A DNA stretch of 64,000 nt from Mycolicibacterium tokaiense (GTDB lineage Bacteria > Actinomycetota > Actinomycetes > Mycobacteriales > Mycobacteriaceae). The notes beneath the pieces are model-generated. The model did no database searches and was not told the origin of the DNA. It worked only from the letters and a program-made list of their open reading frames with translations. This document shows, one piece after another, positions 35,878-44,100 of this stretch. Location of the stretch: NCBI RefSeq assembly GCF_010725885.1, contig NZ_AP022600.1:6076001-6140000 (forward strand), in the 5' to 3' direction. Both the position numbers and the translations under genes were made by a program. The stretch's first letter is position 1; each line of letters opens with the position of its first letter.

Positions 35878-38800
35878 CACGACGTCTCGAGCGCCGCAAT
35901 CACGTCGGCGCCACCCATCTCGGTGACCTCGAGGTACAGCTCGGCCACCGCGTCGAGCCGCTGGTTCGTCCCTTCGTGGCCGGTCAGAACGGCCGCGAGC
36001 GCCGAGACGGTACGCGCGGCGAAGATGTCCGACACGGAGACCTGCGGGGCGTCCAGCCATTCCCGGATACGCGCCACCGCCTGGGTCGCGAGCACGGAAT
36101 CACCCCCGAGAGCGAAGAAGTCGTCATTGGTGCACACGCTGTCGCGGCCCAGCAGATCGGCCACGATCCGGGCCAGCGCACGTTCCAGGGTGGTCGACGG
36201 CGCGCTGACGCGGACGCGGTCACCGACTGCCGGTTGGGCGGCCCGCTCGGCCAGCAGGGCGGCCACCGCGCGGCGGTCGATCTTGCCTCCGACGGTGAAC
36301 GGGATGGCGTCCACGATCTCGATTCGGCTCGGAATCATGTGTGGCGGAAGATGTTCGGCCAGGGCCTGCGTCAACGTCTGCGCCGTCAGGGCCGGATCGC
36401 TGACCCGGGCGATGGCCGCCAGCTGCTGGCGTCCGGGCACGTCGAGCACCGTTGCAACGGCGCCGTCGACGCCGCCGACCTTGCTGAATGCGCCCTCCAC
36501 CTCGCCGAGTTCGATGCGGTAGCCGCTCACCTTCACCCGGTGATCGACCCGGCCGACGAAGTCCAGCACCCCACCCGGGGTGTAGCGGACGAGGTCACCG
36601 GTGCGGTACCAGGTGCGATCGTCATACGTGACGAAGCGCTCGGCGGTGAGGTCGGGGCGGCCGCGGTACCCGTTGGCCACACCGCGTCCGGTGACCCAGA
36701 ACTCCCCCGGTACCCAGTCCGGGCAGTCGGTGCCGTCGGCGGCCACCACGCGGCAGGAGTTGTTCGGAAACGGTGCTCCCAGCGGGATGGCCGACCACTG
36801 CGGCTCGAGCGGGCCAGGCTCGAAAATGGTGCAATGCGTGGCAGTTTCGGTGGCGCCGGCCAGTCCGGCCACCCGCACCGTTGGCGCCTCGGCGCGCAGG
36901 GCTCGGACCATCTCCGGGCGCACCCAGTCGCCGCCGGTGGGGACCACCCGCAGCGACTGAAGCCGGCCGTGCCCGACTTCGAGCAGCATCTCCAGCCAGC
37001 CGGGCAGGAAGTTCAGCACGGTGACACCGTGTTGGTGGATGAGCCGGGCCCACTCGTCGGGATTGCGGCGATCCTGCTCATCGACCACCACCACCGACCC
37101 GCCGGCGCGCAACATGCCGAACACGTCGAGCACGGACATGTCGCATTCCAGGGTGGACAGGAACAGCACCCGGTCGCGGGCACCGATCTCGAAGTACCCA
37201 TTGAGGAACTCGATGGTGTTCATGGCGCCGTCGTGGCTCATCTCGACGCCCTTGGGTTCGCCGGTGGAACCCGAGGTGAACAGGATATAGGCGGTATCAC
37301 GCGGGTCGACGCGGGCTGGTTCGGTGTCGGCGATCGAGCCGGCTCCCTGCTCGATGGCCTGGGCGACGGTCAGTGCCGGTATGGGCATGGGCTCGATGGT
37401 GCTGCCACACACCAGGATCGAGTGCGCACCGGCAGTCTCGAGGATACGGCGGGCACGGTCGGCCGGCTGGTCCACTCCGACGGGCAGGTAGGTGGCCCCG
37501 GCCGCGGAGATCCCGAGCAGTGCCGGGATCTGCTCGGCGGTCTTGGGTCCCATGACGGCCACCACGTCACCCGGGCGTACCCCCCGGTGGCGCAGCGTGG
37601 CCGTGACAGCCAGCACCTGATCGCGCAACTGCGCATAACTGAGGTCGCCGAGGCTGCTGAACACCGCCGGGGCGTCGGGAGTGGCTGCCGCGGCGTGGAA
37701 GAACCCGTCGTGCAACGCGTCACCGCTGGGCGCGGCCCGAACGCCGTTGAGCTGGTCGCGGATCTGCTGCTGGTCCGCCGGTACCGGCGATGGATCCGGG
37801 GCATCCCAGGCGGCGTCGTCGGAAGCCAGGCGGTGGAGTTCGGCCAGGTGGTAGGCGAACATCGCGTCGATCACGCCGGGGCGGAAGGCATCCTCGCGGA
37901 CATCCCAGTTGAGCAGCAGGCCGCCGTCGAAGGGCGTGATCTGGGCGTCCAGCAGCACCTGCGGTCCTTGCGAGATGTGCCACACCGGGGTGCCGAACTG
38001 CTCGGTGACGTCGCCGGCGAACAGATCACCCAGGCCCAGTGCGCTGGTGAACACGAACGGCGCCAGTACCTGGGTTCCGCGGTGGCGGGTGAGGTCGCGC
38101 AGCACCGAGAGCCCGGAGTAACTGGAGTGGGCGACCGTGCTGTGCAGCGTGTCCTGCACCACCTGCGCGCGTTCGGCGGCGGTGGTGGTGTCGGTGAGGT
38201 CGATGTCGAGCATCAGCGACGACGTGAAGTCGCCGACCAGTTTGTCGACGTCGGCGTGGTAGGGCTCGCGGCCGAACATCGGCAGGTTGAGCAGGAAGCG
38301 TGAGTTGGTGGACCACCGGCGCAGCACACCGGAGTACGACGCTACGACCGCCATGGCAGGGGTGATCCCGCGGCGCTGGGCGGCGGCGAACAGCGCCTCC
38401 TTGGCGGTGGCGTCGAAGAAGTGGTGCCTGCGGGTGTTGCGGCGCGGATCGGCCTGTTCGGAGCGGGGCACCAGCGGCGGGGCCGGCGGTTCAGGCAGCT
38501 CGGGGATGCGGGCGGCCCACCAGGCTCGGTCCGCCTCGGTGGGCGCGGGGTACTGCGCGATGTACGCCGACCGGTACTGCCGGTAGGTGTAGCGCAGTGG
38601 CGGCAGGTCGTCGCCCTTGTAGAGGGCCGCGAGGTCGGCCATGAAGTTGCGGTAGCTCACCGCGTCGGCGGCCTGCATGTCGAGGTCGACGTGGACGCGG
38701 GTGGCGCCGTCGGGCAGCAGGGTCAGCGCGATCTCGAGCACTTCACCGTCGAGGATCTGATGGCTCTTGCGGTCCCGGATGATCTCCAGCTGCTCGCGGG

Positions 38801-39353
38801 CGGCCGCGTCGTCGAGGTGACGCAGGTCGGTGATCTTGGGCAGCAGTGTGCGGTCGCCGATGCGTTGGGTGCCGTCGGGCAGAATGTCGACCCGCAGCAT
38901 CGGGTGCCGGTCTGACAGGGCCGCGGCGGCCGCCCGCAGGCGCTCGGGATCGACTCCGCGGCCGTCGAATTCGACGTAGAGATGTGCGGCGACACCACCG
39001 AGGGCCTGATCGGAGTTGCGGCCCACCCAGAGCGCGTGCTGGATGGGAGCCAGGGGGAACGGTGCTGCGGGGTCGTCGCCGTCCGTCTGCTCGGGCGGGG
39101 TGGCCGGCGTCTGCGGCGCCGCGCGACGCGAGACCAGGTCAGTCCAGGCCGAGACGGTGGGCTGCTCGGCCAGGGCGGCGAAGCCGACATCGATACCCTG
39201 CTTACGCCAGCGCCCCGACAGCGCCATCATGCGGATGGAATCCAGCCCGGCGGCGATCAGGTCGGCGTGCGGGTCGAGGTCGTGGGGGCTGACACCGAGG
39301 AGTTCGGCCACCTCGGTGTGGACGGTGTCAGCGGTGGTCGCGACGACACCCAC
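35877..39353 (-). CDS. mbtB: Mycobactin NRPS MbtB (ArCP-Cy-A-PCP)
   Basis: The 1158-residue NRPS begins with an aryl carrier domain (Ser39 in AAGLDSIRMM). A heterocyclisation domain follows with the D-x4-D-x2-S motif DMQAADAVS. Then come an adenylation domain (FTSGSTGEPKG, YRTGD) and a carrier with Ser1086 (LGGDSVLATQ). It accepts the aryl acid from MbtA and condenses and cyclises serine or threonine to the oxazoline. The C-terminal thioesterase domain found in M. tuberculosis MbtB is absent and supplied by mbtT. The GTG start has GGAGG eight bases upstream, and an IdeR-type box lies 17 bases from the start codon. Confidence 0.95.
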   Translation of the reverse strand: MGVVATTADTVHTEVAELLGVSPHDLDPHADLIAAGLDSIRMMALSGRWRKQGIDVGFAALAEQPTVSAWTDLVSRRAAPQTPATPPEQTDGDDPAAPFPLAPIQHALWVGRNSDQALGGVAAHLYVEFDGRGVDPERLRAAAAALSDRHPMLRVDILPDGTQRIGDRTLLPKITDLRHLDDAAAREQLEIIRDRKSHQILDGEVLEIALTLLPDGATRVHVDLDMQAADAVSYRNFMADLAALYKGDDLPPLRYTYRQYRSAYIAQYPAPTEADRAWWAARIPELPEPPAPPLVPRSEQADPRRNTRRHHFFDATAKEALFAAAQRRGITPAMAVVASYSGVLRRWSTNSRFLLNLPMFGREPYHADVDKLVGDFTSSLMLDIDLTDTTTAAERAQVVQDTLHSTVAHSSYSGLSVLRDLTRHRGTQVLAPFVFTSALGLGDLFAGDVTEQFGTPVWHISQGPQVLLDAQITPFDGGLLLNWDVREDAFRPGVIDAMFAYHLAELHRLASDDAAWDAPDPSPVPADQQQIRDQLNGVRAAPSGDALHDGFFHAAAATPDAPAVFSSLGDLSYAQLRDQVLAVTATLRHRGVRPGDVVAVMGPKTAEQIPALLGISAAGATYLPVGVDQPADRARRILETAGAHSILVCGSTIEPMPIPALTVAQAIEQGAGSIADTEPARVDPRDTAYILFTSGSTGEPKGVEMSHDGAMNTIEFLNGYFEIGARDRVLFLSTLECDMSVLDVFGMLRAGGSVVVVDEQDRRNPDEWARLIHQHGVTVLNFLPGWLEMLLEVGHGRLQSLRVVPTGGDWVRPEMVRALRAEAPTVRVAGLAGATETATHCTIFEPGPLEPQWSAIPLGAPFPNNSCRVVAADGTDCPDWVPGEFWVTGRGVANGYRGRPDLTAERFVTYDDRTWYRTGDLVRYTPGGVLDFVGRVDHRVKVSGYRIELGEVEGAFSKVGGVDGAVATVLDVPGRQQLAAIARVSDPALTAQTLTQALAEHLPPHMIPSRIEIVDAIPFTVGGKIDRRAVAALLAERAAQPAVGDRVRVSAPSTTLERALARIVADLLGRDSVCTNDDFFALGGDSVLATQAVARIREWLDAPQVSVSDIFAARTVSALAAVLTGHEGTNQRLDAVAELYLEVTEMGGADVIAALETS

Positions 39354-39369
39354 GTGGTTTACCTCCGAA

Positions 39370-39388
39370 TTAGTACAGGCTGCCCTAA
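39370..39388. promoter_or_regulatory. IdeR (iron-regulator) box in the mbtA-mbtB divergent promoter
   Basis: TTAGTACAGGCTGCCCTAA matches the 19-base IdeR consensus TTAGGTTAGGCTAACCTAA at 14 positions and keeps both TTAG/CTAA ends. On the mbtB strand it covers a TACTAA -10-like hexamer (39370-39375). A TATATT -10 for mbtA is seen at 39406-39411. Iron-loaded IdeR would block both directions. Confidence 0.8.
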
Positions 39389-39453
39389 CTGAGGGGACGC
39401 TACCTTATATTCGGGTGACCTGACACTCCTACCCGAAGGGGCCACACCGAGCG

Positions 39454-41130
39454 ATGAGCGCGGGATTCGACGGTCGGCACGCCGATGACCTGGACCATTA
39501 CCCGGATCTGGCCCGCGGCTTCGTGCCGTTCGCGCCCGAGCGCGTGACCGCGTACCGCGAGAAGGGGTTCTGGACCGGCGATCCGCTGGATTCGATCCTG
39601 CGCGACGCCGCCGCGGCCTGGCCGGACCGCACCGCGGTCGTCGACACCGAGCACCGATACACCTTCGCCGAACTCGACGCGCTGGCTGACCGGGTGGCGG
39701 GCCGGATCGCAGCCCTGGGCGTGCTGCCGGGTGACCGCATGCTGCTGCAGTTCCCCAACACGTGCCAGTTCGCCGTCGCATTGTTCGGGCTGCTACGCGC
39801 CGGGGTGGTGCCCGTGCTGTGCCTGCCAGGGCACCGCGCCGCCGAGATGGGGCACTTCGCCGCGGTGAGCGGCGCCGTGGGCCTGGTTGTGCCCGAGCCC
39901 ACCGCCACCTTCGACTCCCGCGCCATGGCCGCACAGCTGGCCGCTGAGCATGCCGCGCTGCGGCACATCATCATCGACGGGCCCGCCGCGGGTGCGCAGG
40001 TGTCGTGGTCGACGCTGACCGCCCCCGGCGGACCGGACGCGCCACCTCGTCTGAGCGTGGACACCACGCTGCCGGCCGTGCTCCTGGTCTCCGGCGGCAC
40101 CACCGGCCTGCCCAAGCTGATCGCTCGCACCCACGACGATTACGTCTACAACGCCCGGACCTGCGCGCAGGCCTGCGGAATGACTTCTCGCGACACGTAT
40201 CTGGTGGTGCTGCCTGCGGGTCACAACTTCCCGCTGGCCTGTCCGGGACTGCTGGGTTCGATGACGGTGGGCGCCACCACCGTGTTCACCACCGACCCCA
40301 GCCCGGAGGCCTGCTTCGCGCTGATCGACCAGCACCGGGTGACGGTGACCGGTCTGGTCAACGCGCTGGCCAAGGTCTGGACCCAGGCCTGCGAGTGGGA
40401 GCCGGTGCTGCCGACATCGCTGCGCTGGGTGCAGGTGGGCGGGTCGCGGATGTCGCCACAGGAGGCCGAGTACATCCTCGACGGCCTGTCCCCCGGGCTG
40501 TCTCAGATCTTCGGAATGGCCGAGGGCATGCTGAATTTCACCTACGTCGGCGACCCGCGGGAGGTGGTGGTACACACCCAGGGCCGCCCGATGTCACCCG
40601 CCGACGAGATGCGGGTGGTCGATGAGACGGGCGCCGAGGTGGCACCCGGCGCCGAAGGTGAGCTGCTGGTGCGCGGCCCCTACACGATCAACGGCTACTA
40701 CCGCGCCGAGGAGGCCAACTCCCGCTCCTTCACCCCCGACGGCTTCTACCGGTCCGGCGACCGGGTTCGTCTGTTCGCCGAGGGACCCCGTGCGGGTTAC
40801 GTCGAGGTGGTGGGCCGGATCAAAGACGTCATCCACCGCGGCGGTGAGACCGTCTCGGCGACCGATCTCGAAGACCACCTGCACACCCATCCGGGCATCG
40901 TGTTCGCCGCGGCGGTGCCGTTGCCCGACGAATTCCTCAGCGAGAAGATCTGTGCTGCCGTGGTTTTCGGCGGGCCACCGATCACCCTCACCGAGCTCAA
41001 CGCCTATCTCGACGAGCGCGGCGCGTCCACACACGCCCGCCCCGACGTGCTGGTGCCGCTTCCTTCACTGCCCACGACGGCGGTGGGCAAGGTGGACAAG
41101 CCGGCTCTGATCGCCCAGCTCCTGGGGTGA
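39454..41130 (+). CDS. mbtA: Aryl-acid AMP ligase MbtA (salicylate/6-methylsalicylate activating)
   Basis: The 558-residue stand-alone adenylation enzyme activates the aryl acid and loads it on the MbtB aryl carrier. The P-loop is LLVSGGTTGLPKL. The aryl-acid pocket segment GHNFPLACPG has a cysteine where 2,3-dihydroxybenzoate enzymes carry serine, which fits a monohydroxybenzoate-type acid. FGMAEG and YRSGD follow, and GKVDKPAL holds the catalytic lysine. It is divergent from mbtB and iron-regulated through the shared IdeR box. The neighbouring 6-MSAS-type PKS suggests the natural substrate may be 6-methylsalicylate. Confidence 0.95.
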   Translation: MSAGFDGRHADDLDHYPDLARGFVPFAPERVTAYREKGFWTGDPLDSILRDAAAAWPDRTAVVDTEHRYTFAELDALADRVAGRIAALGVLPGDRMLLQFPNTCQFAVALFGLLRAGVVPVLCLPGHRAAEMGHFAAVSGAVGLVVPEPTATFDSRAMAAQLAAEHAALRHIIIDGPAAGAQVSWSTLTAPGGPDAPPRLSVDTTLPAVLLVSGGTTGLPKLIARTHDDYVYNARTCAQACGMTSRDTYLVVLPAGHNFPLACPGLLGSMTVGATTVFTTDPSPEACFALIDQHRVTVTGLVNALAKVWTQACEWEPVLPTSLRWVQVGGSRMSPQEAEYILDGLSPGLSQIFGMAEGMLNFTYVGDPREVVVHTQGRPMSPADEMRVVDETGAEVAPGAEGELLVRGPYTINGYYRAEEANSRSFTPDGFYRSGDRVRLFAEGPRAGYVEVVGRIKDVIHRGGETVSATDLEDHLHTHPGIVFAAAVPLPDEFLSEKICAAVVFGGPPITLTELNAYLDERGASTHARPDVLVPLPSLPTTAVGKVDKPALIAQLLG

Positions 41131-41158
41131 CCCCATCCGGCTGCCGCGCAACGGTGCG

Positions 41159-44100
41159 TCAGCAGGCCTCGACCGATTCGCGGCCCGCGGTGAGCAACTC
41201 GACGAGGTGGCTGGTGACGGCCGCCGCGGTGGGGTGTTCCCACAGCAGGGTCGGCGGTAGCGCCAAACCCGTCTGCTTCTCCAGCGCCCGCCGCACCGCC
41301 ACCGTCATGATGGAATCCACCCCGATCTCCACCAGTGGCATGGCGAGGTCCACGTCGTCGGCCGCCAGTCCCAGCTCGGCGCCCACCGCGGCCAGCACCT
41401 GCTGCTGTGCCCACTCGGCCGGATCGGTGTCACCGGGCCCGGCGGGGGTGCCCTCGTGTTCTGTTGCGGCGTGGTGTGATTCGGCTTCCGGCGCCACCGC
41501 GGCCAGCATCGGCACCGCCGCGGCCGCGGGGAGCACCGGCAGCACCGCCAAGTGCGCGCGGTCGGCGCGCAGGGCGTTGTCGAGTGCGGCCAGAGCGTCG
41601 TCGGCGGCTACGGTGCCCATGCCGAGCGCCTCCAGCTGCGCGGCGATGAAGCCGGAGGTGGACCCCATGCCCAGGCCGCGCCACGCCGTCCACGCCACGC
41701 TGGTGGTCCGGTCACCGAGGTTGCGGCGGTGCTGGGCGAACACGTCCAGGAACGCGTTGGCAGCGGCGTAGGCGCCCTGCCCCGGGAATCCGGGCAGGTA
41801 GCCGCAGGACGAGAACAGCACCAGCCAGTCCAGCTCCCCCGGCGCGAAGACCTGATGCAGTGCCAGCGCACCGTCGACCTTGGGGCGCATCGTCGCGGCC
41901 AGGTGAGCGCCAGTGGTGTCCAGCAGAAGCGCTCCCGCTTCGACTCCGGCCGCGTGGATCACCCCACGCACCCGGGGCAGGTCGGCCAGCGCCGCCCGCA
42001 GTGTCTCCGCGGCGTCGGGCGCGCCGATGTCGACCGCGGCCACCTGCACGCTGACACCTCGCTCCTCGAGCGCGGCCACCACCCGCGTCGCCTCGGAATC
42101 GATGCCGCCCCACTGCGATCGCGGCGGCACACCGGACCGCGACAGCAGAACCAGCCGCCGCGCTCCCCGATCGGCGAGGTGCTGCGCCATCCGCAGCCCC
42201 AGCGCTCCGGTGCCGCCGGTGATGACATACGTTCCTGCCGGCGAACAGGTCAGCGGGGCACCGGGCCCGGGTGCGACGGGCTCCAGGTGGGCCACCCGGG
42301 CCACCCCGCCACGCACCATCACCACGCCGTTGCCCGCCAGGGAAGCCAGGGCGCCCAACGGTATCCGCGCATCGGCGAGGTCCAGCACGCCACCCCACAC
42401 CCGGGGGTGCTCGGCGGCGGCCACCCGGGCCACCCCCCACAGCGGCGCGTGGGTCACGTTGTCGCCCTCGTGCACCCGCTGGGTGAGCACCCAGAGCCGG
42501 GCGCGGCCGGTGTGCATCACGGCGAGGGCGTCGAGCACCTGCCGCACCGATTCCGCAGCAGGGTCCTGCTCGCTCGGCAGCATCAGCACCACGGCACCCG
42601 GGCCCAGATCGCCCGGTAACCCTTCAGGATCGGGGCACAGCCGGAACGGGACGCCGGCCGCGGTGAGGACTGCCTGCACCACCGCCAGCGTGTCCGGATC
42701 GCCACCGACGAGCACCACCTCGTCGGGCCGGGCGTCGGCGGGGTACGGCGTCGACGACCACACCAACTCGTGCAAGATCTGTCCGGAGGGGCCCGCGTTC
42801 TCGAGTTCCTCAAAGCCCATGCCATGCAGGTACACCAGCACTGCACCCGCGGTGTCCCGGATGGTGACGTCGGTGATCGTCGTCCCGGGACGACGCACCA
42901 CGTGGATGACGCCCACGGCCGGCGCGGCGCCGTACACGCGCACCCGGTCCACCCGGGCAGGCATGCGCAGCCGGGGTGGCCCGTCGAACACCGTCGAGGC
43001 GGCGGAGGTGGCGGCGTCGAGCAGGCTCGCCCAGCTGGCCGGCACCGAGCCGTCAGCCTCCGCGGACACCCGCGCGAGCAGTTGGCCGGCGCCGCGGCGC
43101 AGATCCAGGATGTCCCAGCCGAATCCCATGGCAGCCACGCCGAGTCCGGCCAGCGTGGACACGACGTGGCCCGGTGCGAGCACCTCCGGGCAGTCCGGTT
43201 GTGCGGGTGTGGGTTCCACGCTGTCGACGGCTACCGCCGCGGTGCTGTGGGTGAGCCACCCGCCCTGTTCGTCATCGATCAACCGGGTGGACAGGGTCAA
43301 CGCGCCGTCGCGGCGAACCAGCTGGACATCGCGGGTGCGTCCGGGTGCCACCGGGGTCCGTAGTCGCACGTCTGACAGATCGGCGCCGGCCGCGGCGAGG
43401 AAGGTGTTCAGCAGCACGGCCGCGGGCACGATCTCGGTGCCCTGCACCGGGTGGTCCCCCGGGTAGGGGCGGGTGTCCAGGTCGAGGCGCGTCTGCCACA
43501 CCACCGTCGAGGTGGTGGCGACATCCAGTCGTCCGCCGAGCAGAGTGTGCGTGGCGACGTCGTGGACGCCATGTCCACCGGGCGGCGGGGTCGGGGTGCG
43601 CCAGAAGTGCCGGTGCTGCCATTGCGTGCCGGGCAGATCACAGGCCCAGGGGCCGCGGCGAGATCGCACCACGACACCGTGGCAGTGCAGCGCCGCCACC
43701 GCCGCGTGGACCGCTCGCGTCTGCGGCTGGTCACGCCGCAGTACCGGGATCACCACCGGGTCGGGCTTCCCCAGGTGCGTCACCGTTTCGATCACGGAGT
43801 GCGCCACCACCGGATGCGCGGAGACCTCCACGAACACGCGGTGGCCGTCCTGTACGGCGGCGCTCACCGCTTCGGCGAACCGGACCCGGCCCCGCAGGTT
43901 GATCACCCAGTAGTCGGGATCGCGGGGCGCCGCCGACCTCGGGTCAGCCAGGGCCGTCGAGTACAACGGGACACATGCGGGCGCGGACGGCCCCAATTGT
44001 GCCGTGAGACGGGCCAAGTCACCGGTCAGAGCGTCCATTGCGGGGCTGTGGAACGCCACGTCGGTGGCCACCCGACGCACCGACACACCCTCATCGGCCC

